A stretch of DNA of 64,000 nt from positions 224,791 through 288,790 of the forward strand of contig JAWKLK010000005.1 in the NCBI GenBank assembly GCA_041392785.1. The letters run 5' to 3'. Shown here piece by piece: positions 19,215-28,500 of this stretch. The notes under the pieces were generated by a model. That model made no database searches and was not told where the DNA came from. It was given only the letters and a program-made list of their open reading frames with translations. This DNA is from OLB9 sp041392785 (GTDB lineage: Bacteria > Bacteroidota > Bacteroidia > Chitinophagales > Saprospiraceae). Position 1 is the stretch's first letter. Every line of letters begins with the position of its first letter. Position numbers and translations under genes: made by a program.

Positions 19215-19679
19215 ATGGCAGATAAAAAACCCATAAAAGAAATTGTAAATCGCAAAGCTAAATTTGAATACGCGTTCTTACAGATGTTTGAAGCTGGATT
19301 AGTACTTACTGGTACAGAAGTGAAAGCATTGCGTCAGGGTATGGCAAATCTCACTGATGCGTATTGCATCTTTGACCATGAAAATTTAACTGTCAAAAAC
19401 ATGTTTATTGCTGAATACGACCATGGTACAGTATATAACCATGATGCGCGCCGCGATAGAAGACTATTATTGAAGAGATCCGAGCTAAATAAATTGGAGA
19501 GAAGGGTAACAGAAAAGGGATTGACAATAGTCCCATATCGACTTTATTTTTCGGAGAGAGGATTGGTAAAACTAGAAATCGCTTTAGCCCAAGGTAAAAA
19601 AGCATTTGATAAGCGCGAAACAATCAAAGAAAGGGATTATAAAAAAGCGATGGATCGCATCAAACTCATAAAACTTTAA
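19215..19679 (+). CDS. smpB: SsrA-binding protein SmpB
   Basis: Binds tmRNA and delivers it to stalled ribosomes for trans-translation. From the ATG at 19215 it is 154 residues, the usual size, starting MADKKPIKEIVNRKAKFEY. Conserved parts include GLVLTGTEVKALRQGMANL, the NHDARRDRRLLL segment and the basic C-terminal tail (KKAFDKRETIKERDYKKAM), which enters the mRNA channel. The MerR regulator starts 29 bases later on the same strand and could share its message. Confidence 0.97.
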   Translation: MADKKPIKEIVNRKAKFEYAFLQMFEAGLVLTGTEVKALRQGMANLTDAYCIFDHENLTVKNMFIAEYDHGTVYNHDARRDRRLLLKRSELNKLERRVTEKGLTIVPYRLYFSERGLVKLEIALAQGKKAFDKRETIKERDYKKAMDRIKLIKL

Positions 19680-19708
19680 CTCAAAGTGTGGGTGTATATT
19701 GAGTATCC

Positions 19709-20605
19709 ATGATTAAACAAAAGTTTTTCATTCAGGATTTAGAAAATCTCTCCGGTATCAAGGCTCACACTATTAGAACGTGGGAAAAAAGATATAGTTT
19801 GTTTAAACCCGAAAGGCACGGTAAAAACAATATCAGAACCTATACTTTATCGGATTTACAAAGAATTTTGAGTTTAGCGTATTTACTCAATTTTGAATAT
19901 AAAATATCGCACCTAGCAGAATATTCTGATGCAGAACTACACCGAATTGTTCAGTCTGAAATACATCGAGATTTAGAACATCAGATAGATATCAATACCT
20001 TAATGTTGAGCACTATACAATACGATAGAGAAGCTTTTTTAGGGTATTTGGAAAAACTACATGAAAATCTATCCTACTCAGACATTATTCAAAAAATTCT
20101 TATCCCTTTTTTACATCAGATTGGTACACATTGGCAAACTAATCTTATTGTCTCTGGACCCGAACATTTTGCAAGTCATTTGATAAGACAATATCTCATA
20201 AAACTTGTGCCTGTCCAAAACAGTGCTGCAGGAGAAAATGTAGAAACATTCATTCTTTTTTTACCCGAAAATGAACTACATGAAATTGGACTCCTTATTC
20301 TACATTATGAATTATGTTTGAGAAATAAACCCGTGATATTTTTAGGTCCAACTACTCCGATTGATGCATTGGTAGATGTGTTACAGTATGTGGAAAAACC
20401 AACCTTAGTATGTCATTCAACTATTCATCCATACACCGAAAATGTCAACAATTATCTCATCGAGATCCAATCAAAATGCTTGGCTTCCAAAGATGTTAAG
20501 TTGATTTTCATTCGTAGAACAGATATTATTAAAAAAAATATTGATAGTGACAAAGTATTGTTATTCAATAATTTATACGAATTTATCAAAATAATTGAAA
20601 AATAA
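19709..20605 (+). CDS. MerR-family regulator with CarH-type B12-binding domain, likely light-responsive control of carotenoid genes
   Basis: 298 residues. A MerR helix-turn-helix (residues about 6-75; IKAHTIRTWEKRYSLFKPER) is followed by a helical-bundle and cobalamin domain. The Wx9EH motif of CarH/LitR photoreceptors is present (Trp142, Glu152, His153), and so is ExHxxG with the lower axial ligand at His191 (ENELHEIG), followed by FLGPTTPIDAL. In characterised CarH proteins adenosylcobalamin holds the repressor on DNA in the dark and light releases it. The residue after the Trp is Gln here, not the His that forms the light-state adduct in Thermus CarH. It sits 54 bases before crtI, consistent with local regulation (inference). 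Confidence 0.85.
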   Translation: MIKQKFFIQDLENLSGIKAHTIRTWEKRYSLFKPERHGKNNIRTYTLSDLQRILSLAYLLNFEYKISHLAEYSDAELHRIVQSEIHRDLEHQIDINTLMLSTIQYDREAFLGYLEKLHENLSYSDIIQKILIPFLHQIGTHWQTNLIVSGPEHFASHLIRQYLIKLVPVQNSAAGENVETFILFLPENELHEIGLLILHYELCLRNKPVIFLGPTTPIDALVDVLQYVEKPTLVCHSTIHPYTENVNNYLIEIQSKCLASKDVKLIFIRRTDIIKKNIDSDKVLLFNNLYEFIKIIEK

Positions 20606-20613
20606 ATTCAACA

Positions 20614-20649
20614 TTTTGCTTAACTAATTATTATATTTGTTAAACAAAA
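20614..20649 (+). promoter_or_regulatory. crtI promoter with overlapping inverted repeat (candidate CarH-type operator)
   Basis: TTTTGCTTAAC (20614-20624) and GTTAAACAAAA (20639-20649) form an inverted repeat, 10 of 11 bases paired, with a 14-base spacer. The spacer and right arm contain TATATTTG (20632-20639), an exact -7 match. The start of transcription would be around 20645, giving a very short leader. The layout would suit a MerR-type regulator, but the link to the neighbouring gene is inferred. Confidence 0.5.
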
Positions 20650-20659
20650 CAATACGGCC

Positions 20660-22117
20660 ATTAAAAATATAAGCATAATAGGCGGTGGGATAGCTTCTTT
20701 ATCGGCGTCATGTTACCTTGCAAAACATGGATACAATGTTACAATTTTTGAAAAAAACGAACGCGTGGGTGGGAGAGCATCTCAATATATTAAAGATGGT
20801 TTTACCTTCGATATGGGACCCACATGGTATTGGATGCCTGACGTATTTGAGTCTTTTTTTTCTGATTTCGACAAGAAGCCAGCAGATTACTATAAGCTCA
20901 TTAAATTAAACCCTGCCTACAAAGTTGTTTTTGACAATGAAGCTATTTTGATTGGAGATTCATTAGATACCATTGCAGCAACATTTGACCAAATAGAATC
21001 AGGCGCAGGTGATGCCTTGAAAACTTTTTTAACTGATGCAGAAAACAATTATAATCTTGCCATTAAAAATCTGGTGTATAAACCTGGACAGAGTATTTTT
21101 GAATTAGTTACACTGGCCACAGTTCAAAAATTACATTTGTTTTTTTCTACCATCTCTAAGCTAGTAAGAAAAAAATTCAAAAATGAAAAATTACGTCAAA
21201 TATTGGAGTTTCCTGTCTTATTCCTAGGTGCCAAGGCCGAAAATACACCTGCTTTTTATAACTTTATGAATTGGGCAGACTTTGGTTTGGGCACGTACTA
21301 TCCAGAAGGAGGTATGTACAAAGTAGTGGAAGGTCTCGAAACTTTGGCTGTCTCCTTAGGTGTGGAAATACACTGCAATGCAGATGTCCAAAAGATGTCC
21401 GTGACTGGTGATAAGATAACCAGTATCACAGTCAACGGCACCCAAATAGAAACGGATCTGGTACTTAGCGGTGCCGATTATTATCATACTGAGACTCTAT
21501 TTGAAAGTGATTATCGGAATTATTCTGAAAATTATTGGCAAAAGAAAACCTTTGCCCCATCATCTTTGCTCTACTATGTAGCCCTAGACGAAAAAATCCC
21601 AAATGTGGAACATCATACTTTATTTTTTGATGTTGATTTTAGCAATCATGCTTCAGCCATCTATGATGAGGCAAAATGGCCTAAAAAACCCTTGTTCTAT
21701 GCCAGTTTTCCATCAAAAACGGACAAAACCATCTGCCCACCAAATAAAGAAATGGCTATCTTTTTAATTCCTATTGCCCCAGATCTAAAGGAAGATTTGG
21801 ACACTTATACACATTACTATGATATCCTAGCAGACAGATTACTGCGTCACACAGGTTATGACCTAAAGAAAAACACACTATTTTACAGGACATTCTCTGT
21901 AAAGGATTTTAAGGAAGTATATAATTCTTATAAAGGAAATGCCTATGGCTTGGCAAATACTTTATTGCAAACTGCTGTATTGCGCCCTTCATTAAAAAGC
22001 AAGAAAGTAAAAAACTTATATTTTACTGGCCAACTATCTGTACCTGGTCCAGGCGTACCGCCAGCTTTGATTTCAGGCAAATTAGCCGCAGGACTTATCA
22101 AAAAATACCATCCATAA
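20660..22117 (+). CDS. crtI: Phytoene desaturase, apparent ATT start
   Basis: FAD-dependent desaturation of phytoene to lycopene. The N-terminal dinucleotide-binding segment is complete (KNISIIGGGIASLSASCYLA, then FEKNERVGGRAS), and the C-terminus has the family signature FTGQLSVPGPGVPPALISGK. The coding frame is open upstream only to a stop at 20621 and contains no ATG, GTG or TTG before the dinucleotide-binding fold; the only GTG (20765) would delete that fold. The best start by comparison with relatives is ATT at 20660 (one change from ATG), giving 485 residues. Either a rare start codon or a base error. It leads the operon crtI-crtB-crtZ-crtY. Confidence 0.88.
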   Translation: MKNISIIGGGIASLSASCYLAKHGYNVTIFEKNERVGGRASQYIKDGFTFDMGPTWYWMPDVFESFFSDFDKKPADYYKLIKLNPAYKVVFDNEAILIGDSLDTIAATFDQIESGAGDALKTFLTDAENNYNLAIKNLVYKPGQSIFELVTLATVQKLHLFFSTISKLVRKKFKNEKLRQILEFPVLFLGAKAENTPAFYNFMNWADFGLGTYYPEGGMYKVVEGLETLAVSLGVEIHCNADVQKMSVTGDKITSITVNGTQIETDLVLSGADYYHTETLFESDYRNYSENYWQKKTFAPSSLLYYVALDEKIPNVEHHTLFFDVDFSNHASAIYDEAKWPKKPLFYASFPSKTDKTICPPNKEMAIFLIPIAPDLKEDLDTYTHYYDILADRLLRHTGYDLKKNTLFYRTFSVKDFKEVYNSYKGNAYGLANTLLQTAVLRPSLKSKKVKNLYFTGQLSVPGPGVPPALISGKLAAGLIKKYHP

Positions 22118-22119
22118 AT

Positions 22120-22965
22120 ATGAAAGCACTATTTGATCAATCGTCATATATATGTTCAAAAGAGCTTACCAAAGTGTACTCTACTTCATTCTCATGGTGT
22201 ATAAACCTGCTGCCACCCACTGTCAGAAAGCACATTTTTGGCATCTATGGTTTTGTACGCCTAGCTGATGAAATTGTTGATTCGTTCCATGGATATGAAC
22301 AAGAAAAAATGCTCAATAACCTTGAAGATGAACTTGCTTTTGCTTTAAAAAATGGTATCAGTATCAACCCAATAATACATTCCTTTGTTCAGGTGGTTCA
22401 CCAGTTTGGGTTAGATGATTTCATTTATCCATTTTTAAAAAGTATGCGTCAGGATTTATATAAAAAAGACTATATAACAAATGATGAATACAACGAGTAT
22501 ATTTATGGTTCTGCTGATGTGGTAGGGCTTATGTGTCTCAAGGTTTTTGTAAAAGGAAACCAAGAAAATTTTAATGAACTGAAGCCTTTTGCTATGAAAT
22601 TAGGTTCTGCATTCCAAAAAGTGAATTTCCTCCGAGACATGAAAGATGACAAATTGACTTTAGGTAGGAGTTACTTTCCGTCAATTGTAGATGGCACTTT
22701 TGACCATCAAAGCAAAATGACTATTATCAATGAAATAAAACATGACTTTGATGTAGCTCTACAAGGTATAGCAAAGCTACCTACTGAAGTGAGATTTGGT
22801 GTTTTCTTAGCATATAGATACTATTTGGCCTTACTAAAAAAGATAGAGAGATCCTCCTTGAAATCTATTTTGACTCAAAGAATAAGGGTGCCAAACAACG
22901 AAAAATCATTAATTTTGCTCAAATCTTATTTGGTGTACACATTTAAAAGAAAATCTTTATGTTGA
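22120..22965 (+). CDS. crtB: Phytoene synthase
   Basis: Head-to-head condensation of two geranylgeranyl diphosphates to phytoene. 281 residues of the squalene/phytoene synthase fold. Aspartate-rich motif 1 is ADEIVDSFHG (near residue 49) and motif 2 is NFLRDMKDD followed by GRSYFP (near residue 170). It begins two bases after the crtI stop and overlaps the start of crtZ by seven bases, so the four crt genes are tightly coupled. Confidence 0.95.
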   Translation: MKALFDQSSYICSKELTKVYSTSFSWCINLLPPTVRKHIFGIYGFVRLADEIVDSFHGYEQEKMLNNLEDELAFALKNGISINPIIHSFVQVVHQFGLDDFIYPFLKSMRQDLYKKDYITNDEYNEYIYGSADVVGLMCLKVFVKGNQENFNELKPFAMKLGSAFQKVNFLRDMKDDKLTLGRSYFPSIVDGTFDHQSKMTIINEIKHDFDVALQGIAKLPTEVRFGVFLAYRYYLALLKKIERSSLKSILTQRIRVPNNEKSLILLKSYLVYTFKRKSLC

Positions 22966-23408
22966 TATACATCCTTACCACTATCCTTACTTTTATCATT
23001 ATGGAAATGGTGACATGGACCACGCACAAATTTGTAATGCATGGATTTCTTTGGTATTTACATGAAGATCATCATCAGCCCGGATATCAAGGTGTTTTTG
23101 AAAAAAATGATTTGTTTTTTGTCATTTTTGCTATACCAAGCATTTTATTGTTTTATTTTGGTGTACATCCCGAATTGAATTTTCTTTTTTCTATAGGATT
23201 AGGAATTCTTCTTTATGGTATTGCCTACTTTTTTGTTCATGACATTTTGATACATCAAAGAATCAAGTGGTTTACAAAAACGAAGAATAACTATTTCATA
23301 GCTTTACGCAAAGCCCATAAAGTACATCACAAACACATAGACAAGGAAGAAGGTGAGTGTTTTGGCATGCTATTCGTGCCTTTGAAATATTTTCGCAAGT
23401 ATAATTGA
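22959..23408 (+). CDS. crtZ: Beta-carotene 3-hydroxylase
   Basis: Membrane di-iron hydroxylase that converts beta-carotene through cryptoxanthin to zeaxanthin. 149 residues, four membrane segments and the expected histidine clusters: HKFVMHG, HEDHH, HDILIHQR and HKVHHKH. It overlaps crtB by seven bases, and its stop TGA shares one base with the ATG of the lycopene cyclase. Confidence 0.93.
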   Translation: MLIYILTTILTFIIMEMVTWTTHKFVMHGFLWYLHEDHHQPGYQGVFEKNDLFFVIFAIPSILLFYFGVHPELNFLFSIGLGILLYGIAYFFVHDILIHQRIKWFTKTKNNYFIALRKAHKVHHKHIDKEEGECFGMLFVPLKYFRKYN

Positions 23409-24097
23409 TGGAAAGTCAATACTTGTATGCCTATATCCTGATTGGATCATTTTTTATTCCATTTATAGCTAGTTTTTATCCAAAACATCCATTTTATAAA
23501 GAGTGGAGGTCTGTAATACCTTCAATATTTATTGTGGCCATCCCTTTTTTGATTTGGGATAGTCTTTTCACTTCATGGAAAGTTTGGGGATTTAATGATA
23601 AATATATTTCCGGAATAAAATTTCTGTATTTGCCTATTGAAGAAATTTTATTCTTTTTTATCATTCCTTACTGTAGTCTTTTTGTATTTTATATTATACC
23701 CATTTTGCTACCACGACTTCAAAAATAAAGCCAAGTACCTCACAACAATTTTCGCACTAGCAACTTGTATAATATTGACCATTATTTACTTTCAAGACTT
23801 TATACAACGGTCACATTTGCACTTCTAAGTCTCTACTTTTCATTAACGGTATTATTTATGTATAACATTACATCACATTTTTACTTCTACATCTTTGTCT
23901 TACCGTTTTTCTTGATTGTAAATGGAATACTGACAGGTAGTGGTATTGAAGAACCTGTAGTTTGGTATAATCCAGATCATCATATTGGACTAAGGGTAGG
24001 CACCATCCCCATTGAAGATGCTTTCTATGGTTTTCTATTGATCTCTTCGATTAAAACTTTAAGTGATTTTTTTAAAAACCAAATTAATAAATGGTAA
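23408..24097 (+). pseudogene. Lycopene beta-cyclase (CrtYcd-type), two compensating frameshifts
   Basis: Membrane lycopene cyclase of the fused two-domain type, about 230 residues, closing the rings between crtI and crtZ. The first half has WGFNDKYISG and LPIEEILFFFIIPYC; the second half has VNGILTGSGIEEPVVWYN and GTIPIEDAFYGFLLI. Both halves are in the same frame, but the middle (CYHDFKNKAKYLTT to IIYFQD) is read only in the next frame. One extra T in the run at 23703-23706 and one missing T at 23799-23801 explain everything. Removing both gives an uninterrupted protein, so a sequencing error or a very recent double change is likely. All other genes of the pathway are intact. Confidence 0.85.
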
Positions 24098-24140
24098 AAA
24101 TCACTTTTTTAAATATTTTTGCATCACAATATTATTATCC

Positions 24141-27100
24141 ATGAAAATTTTTTTTAAAACAGTAGTTTTTCTGCTGTCAATTTCTGTGCTTAATGGGCAA
24201 AATTGGTCTTTATTGAGAGAGAATTCCGATGTTCAATCTTATGATTTTAAACCATTAAAGTTTAAATTGTATCACATCGATGATGCATATTGTAAATCTA
24301 TTTTGTGGTCCGCACCACATGAAAATGATGTTGATGTACGTAACTCTACTACCGTATTGACCGTACCTACTGCTGATGGAATGCTGCATGATTTCAAAAT
24401 TGTGGAATATGATATGATGGAGTCAGAACTAAAAGCCAAATTCAGCGAAATCAAAACCTTTTATGGTGTATCAACTATAGATGGGTTGGCGCGCATTCGT
24501 ATCGATTACGGCGCACAAGGATTTAGGGCTGTGATTAATCAGGTTGGGAAAAAGACCTTTATCGATTATGCTGGAAGGTTTCAATCTGATGAACGAATTG
24601 TGTATTTTAAACATGACTATCCTAATCTGGGTAATTGGACTTGTAATGTAGAACTTAGTGAAGAAGTACGTGAGCACAATAGCTTGAGGATTGGAGATTG
24701 CCAACTTAGATCTTATCGCTTGGCACAAGCTACTACCATAGAATATTCGGCATACCATGGTGGTACCCAGGCGACTGTAATGACTGCCGTCACAAATGCC
24801 ATCAACAGAGTAAATGAAGTATATGAAGCAGAGTTGGCTGTCCGACTCATTCTTGTTAATAATACAAACCTTCTTTTTTATTTTACATCAGATAATTATT
24901 CTAATACTGGAGGTAGTTCTGACCTTTCAGCAAACCAAACTAACTGTACGAATGTAATCGGTTCTGCCAACTATGATATTGGGCACGTCTTTGGTACAGG
25001 TGATGGTGGTATCGCAGGTCTTGGAGTAGTGTGTTCATCGAATAGCAAAGCGCAAGGGTATACAGGCAGACCTGCACCTGTTGGTGATCCTTTTGTCATT
25101 GACTATGTCACCCATGAAATGGGTCATCAATTTAAAGCAAATCATACACAATATAACAGCTGTAATAGAAACAATGCTACGGCTATGGAACCTGGTAGTG
25201 CTTCAACTATTATGGGATATGCAGGTATTTGCACACCTAATGTACAAGACAATAGTGATGCCTATTTTCATGCCAAAAGTGTAGATGAAATAAAAACTTT
25301 TCTTTTAGGAAATGGGGGAAACTGTGATCAAATAGTAAGTACTTTCAACAATACAGCGCCATCTATCACTAGCCAATCTAATTACTCTATACCAAAATCG
25401 ACAGCCTTCGCTCTGACACTCCAAGCCACAGATGCTGAAGACGATGATTTATACTATGCATGGGATCAAATGAATGCTTATTCAAACCCATCACAAACAA
25501 TGCCGCCAGCATCAACTAATACTAATGGCCCTGTGTTTAGAAGCATTACTCCAACAACCTCACCCACAAGGTATTTTCCGAATATGAATACCATCCTAAC
25601 AGGCAGTACTAGTAATACATGGGAAGTTGTACCATCAATAGGTAGAACGCTCAACTTTAGAGGTGTTGCAAGAGATTTTACAGGCGTAGCTGGATGTAAC
25701 TCAGAAATAAATATCACTGTTACAACCGTTGCCGCTGCAGGACCATTCATCATCACTTCTCAAGGATCTCCAGTTACTTGGAGCGCTGGTACGAGTCAAA
25801 CCGTTACATGGAACGTAGCCAATACGACGGCATCACCAATCAGCTGCTCAAATGTAGAAATACTATTTTCTCCAGACGGTGGTATTACATGGTCATCTAT
25901 TGTTTCAAGTGTACCAAACAATGGCTCGGCTGTGATCACAGTGCCTAATGTGGTTACTTCACAAGGCCGTATCATGGTGAAGGCTGTAGGTAATGTATTT
26001 TTGGATGTGAATAATGCCAATATAACTATTAATGCCGTATTACCCAGCTTTACTCTAGCAGCAAACCCAACATCAATTTCTGATTGTATTGGAACAACAC
26101 ATTCTAGTACCATCAGTGTTGTTCCAGTTAATGGTTTTTCTTCCAATGTGCAGCTTACAGTTTCAGGACTTCCTACAGGTGCTAGTACAAGTTTATCTAG
26201 CACATTGATGAATCCATCACAAACATCAACGTTGTCCATAGATTTTGGCACTGCTGCGGCTGGTTCCTATATTTTGACAGTGACAGGCACTAACGGCAGT
26301 ATAAGCGATGACGTAGAAATTCCTATCACCATTGAGCCCGCCGCATCTGCACCAACATTAATAAGTCCATCAAATAATGCAACTTATATTACCCCAATAC
26401 CTACACTATCTTGGTCACAACCAGAGCCTTCGTTGACTTATGAACTTGAGGTGGCTAATGACAACCAATTTACAGATAAAATAGTAACCACTCAACTCAC
26501 AGCAAATAGCTACACATTTCAAAATGCCCTTTATCAAGATAATGTATATTATTGGCGTGTAAAAGCTACGAATGATTGTGGCGAATCACCATGGAGTAGT
26601 ACCTTCAATTTTAAAATAGAACCGTGCTGGCTGTACCCTACTGAGAATGTACCGGCAACACCTGTAAACGGAATAATCACTTCTACACTCCCGATTACAG
26701 ACCGAGGCATTTTGGCAGATTTGAACATCCTTGACGTAAATGGTTTGCAAAATGAAACAGAGGGCATGAGTGTCAACTTGGCGTCGCCAACCAATTCGAC
26801 CTTGATACTCTGGCATAATATCTGTGGCAAAGAAATCGGAACAGGATATGACATTAATTTTGATGATGAAGCTGCAGTAGTTTCTTGGCCTTGTCCCCCA
26901 GAAGACGGGCTGACATACAGACCATCCAACGCACTATCTGGTATCGAGGGAGGAGAAGTATTCGGAAACTGGACCATGTTTGTCAACACATCGGAACCAA
27001 ATGCGCAGCTAAATAACTGGCAAATGAGAGTTTGTCTTACAAATCCTTGCAGGCTCACTGTTGATCATACTAAGAGCAACGGTACAGGCAGTCTCGCTAA

Positions 27101-27479
27101 TGCTATAGGATGTGCTGTAGATGGTGATACTATCAGAATATCTTCATCGCTTGCCAATGATACTATTGTCTTCAGCGGTACGCCTATGACCATCAATAAA
27201 CAATTAGCCATTATAGCAGATCCTGGACAAAACATCTACATTGATTATATTGGCAGTGACCAACCAACACTATGGATCAATGGGACAGTGAACAAAGAAG
27301 TTTATATCGAAGGCTTATACTTTTTGCCATCTGCACACACCACAGTCTCAACGCTTAAAAACGCTGGTAATTTGACCCTTAAAGATGTTTCCCTACTGAA
27401 AGCAGAGGGTGTTAATACGGTGGTACTCTCCAATGGTGCTGAACTGGATGTTATTTCAAATGTAAAAATAAAAGATTAA
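24141..27479 (+). CDS. Large secreted zinc metalloprotease (reprolysin-like) with Ig-like and P domains
   Basis: 1112 residues from the ATG at 24141, which gives a proper signal peptide (KIFFKTVVFLLSISVLNGQ); the frame is open further up but has no reason to start there. The catalytic zinc motif is HEMGHQFKANH (HExxHxxxxxH, near residue 325), as in metzincins. It is followed by several Ig/fibronectin-like domains (residues about 400-830), a proprotein-convertase P domain (about 830-975) and a final segment starting near HTKSNGTGSLANAI. No T9SS sorting domain is visible at the end. It starts 43 bases after the lycopene cyclase stop; a strong terminator follows. Confidence 0.88.
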   Translation: MKIFFKTVVFLLSISVLNGQNWSLLRENSDVQSYDFKPLKFKLYHIDDAYCKSILWSAPHENDVDVRNSTTVLTVPTADGMLHDFKIVEYDMMESELKAKFSEIKTFYGVSTIDGLARIRIDYGAQGFRAVINQVGKKTFIDYAGRFQSDERIVYFKHDYPNLGNWTCNVELSEEVREHNSLRIGDCQLRSYRLAQATTIEYSAYHGGTQATVMTAVTNAINRVNEVYEAELAVRLILVNNTNLLFYFTSDNYSNTGGSSDLSANQTNCTNVIGSANYDIGHVFGTGDGGIAGLGVVCSSNSKAQGYTGRPAPVGDPFVIDYVTHEMGHQFKANHTQYNSCNRNNATAMEPGSASTIMGYAGICTPNVQDNSDAYFHAKSVDEIKTFLLGNGGNCDQIVSTFNNTAPSITSQSNYSIPKSTAFALTLQATDAEDDDLYYAWDQMNAYSNPSQTMPPASTNTNGPVFRSITPTTSPTRYFPNMNTILTGSTSNTWEVVPSIGRTLNFRGVARDFTGVAGCNSEINITVTTVAAAGPFIITSQGSPVTWSAGTSQTVTWNVANTTASPISCSNVEILFSPDGGITWSSIVSSVPNNGSAVITVPNVVTSQGRIMVKAVGNVFLDVNNANITINAVLPSFTLAANPTSISDCIGTTHSSTISVVPVNGFSSNVQLTVSGLPTGASTSLSSTLMNPSQTSTLSIDFGTAAAGSYILTVTGTNGSISDDVEIPITIEPAASAPTLISPSNNATYITPIPTLSWSQPEPSLTYELEVANDNQFTDKIVTTQLTANSYTFQNALYQDNVYYWRVKATNDCGESPWSSTFNFKIEPCWLYPTENVPATPVNGIITSTLPITDRGILADLNILDVNGLQNETEGMSVNLASPTNSTLILWHNICGKEIGTGYDINFDDEAAVVSWPCPPEDGLTYRPSNALSGIEGGEVFGNWTMFVNTSEPNAQLNNWQMRVCLTNPCRLTVDHTKSNGTGSLANAIGCAVDGDTIRISSSLANDTIVFSGTPMTINKQLAIIADPGQNIYIDYIGSDQPTLWINGTVNKEVYIEGLYFLPSAHTTVSTLKNAGNLTLKDVSLLKAEGVNTVVLSNGAELDVISNVKIKD

Positions 27480-27480
27480 A

Positions 27481-27527
27481 TGAAAGGTATAATTCCATCA
27501 AAATATGGAATTATACCTTTCATTTTT
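27481..27527 (+). terminator. Intrinsic terminator after the metalloprotease
   Basis: Perfect 18-base arms at 27481-27498 and 27505-27522, six-base loop, followed by TTTTT. It begins one base after the stop codon. Confidence 0.85.
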
Positions 27528-27690
27528 ATGAAGAAATCTGCTTAATTTGTGTCACAATTCTGTTGTAAAGGTTGCAGTTTTACAAATACCCAAATGATTC
27601 TATTAATTTAGGATATCAAAGTATATAAATCATTATTCTGGAGGCATCTATTGACTATAATTCTTATCTTTGTATTTGATCAAAGAATTG

Positions 27691-28494
27691 ATGCGGTCAG
27701 TAATAATTATATCCAGCATTTTGTATTTTGTATTGTATGGAGGTACATTACAAGGTCAAGTGTCATTTCAACCCAAAAAAGCTGTAAGTGATCAAAAAGG
27801 TATCATTTACAGAAAAGAAATATCCGGCTTTGCGCAATGGAATACCTATGGATATGGTATCGGATTCCGAAAGGGTAAAATTAAAACGTATTATAAAACA
27901 ACTTTCACGCACTTTGAATTCGATTATCTCAAAGATAGCCGCGAGTCAAGTCAAAATAAGAATATTCAACTCATCGGCACCATATCAAAATCATTTAAAT
28001 ACGGCAAGCAAAATTATTTTTATTCTCTCAAGATTGGAAAAGGAGTTAAGAAGCATTTAACTGAAAAGGCAAAAAGAAGAGGCGTTATCTTAGGTTATGA
28101 ATGGGAGACAGGCGGAACATTGGGTCTATTGCGGCCTTATTACTTAGATCTAGTCTATAGAGAAGAAACCAATGCCAGTTTATACACTATAAAATCAGAA
28201 AAATATACCAATACCAATACCACTAAATTCTTGGATTATAATTCTATTTTGGGACGAAGTAACTCAGGATATGGGTGGGGAGAAATCAAAGTTGTCCCTG
28301 GAATACATGGCAAATTGGGAATGATGGTGACCACAGGAATTTTCGACAAAACACTAAAATCCCTGTATTTGGGTATCACTTCCGATCTATATATTAGAAA
28401 AATTCCTATTATGGTAGAGACCGAGCAAATCAAAAATAAGCCTTACTTCATAAACTTTTATGTAAGTATGGAGTTTGGTCAGAGACAAAATTAA
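27691..28494 (+). CDS. Exported protein of unknown function upstream of lipA
   Basis: 267 residues from the ATG at 27691 (RSVIIISSILYFVLYGGTLQGQ signal); an earlier TTG at 27670 is less likely. The mature part is basic and rich in alternating aromatic/hydrophobic strands (YGYGIGFRKGKIKTYYKTTF, LRPYYLDLVYREE) and ends VSMEFGQRQN, which looks like a small outer-membrane beta-barrel. I do not recognise the family. lipA begins six bases after its stop, so the two may share a message. Confidence 0.7.
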   Translation: MRSVIIISSILYFVLYGGTLQGQVSFQPKKAVSDQKGIIYRKEISGFAQWNTYGYGIGFRKGKIKTYYKTTFTHFEFDYLKDSRESSQNKNIQLIGTISKSFKYGKQNYFYSLKIGKGVKKHLTEKAKRRGVILGYEWETGGTLGLLRPYYLDLVYREETNASLYTIKSEKYTNTNTTKFLDYNSILGRSNSGYGWGEIKVVPGIHGKLGMMVTTGIFDKTLKSLYLGITSDLYIRKIPIMVETEQIKNKPYFINFYVSMEFGQRQN

Positions 28495-28500
28495 GCAAAA

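Noticed and set aside
23637..23828. Separate 63-residue gene inside the lycopene cyclase region
   Set aside because: It is the frame-shifted middle of the cyclase; its sequence fits exactly between the two halves.
25478..27058. Antisense reading frames in the metalloprotease
   Set aside because: Mirror images of the Ser/Thr/Val-rich Ig-like domains; no start signals or family resemblance.
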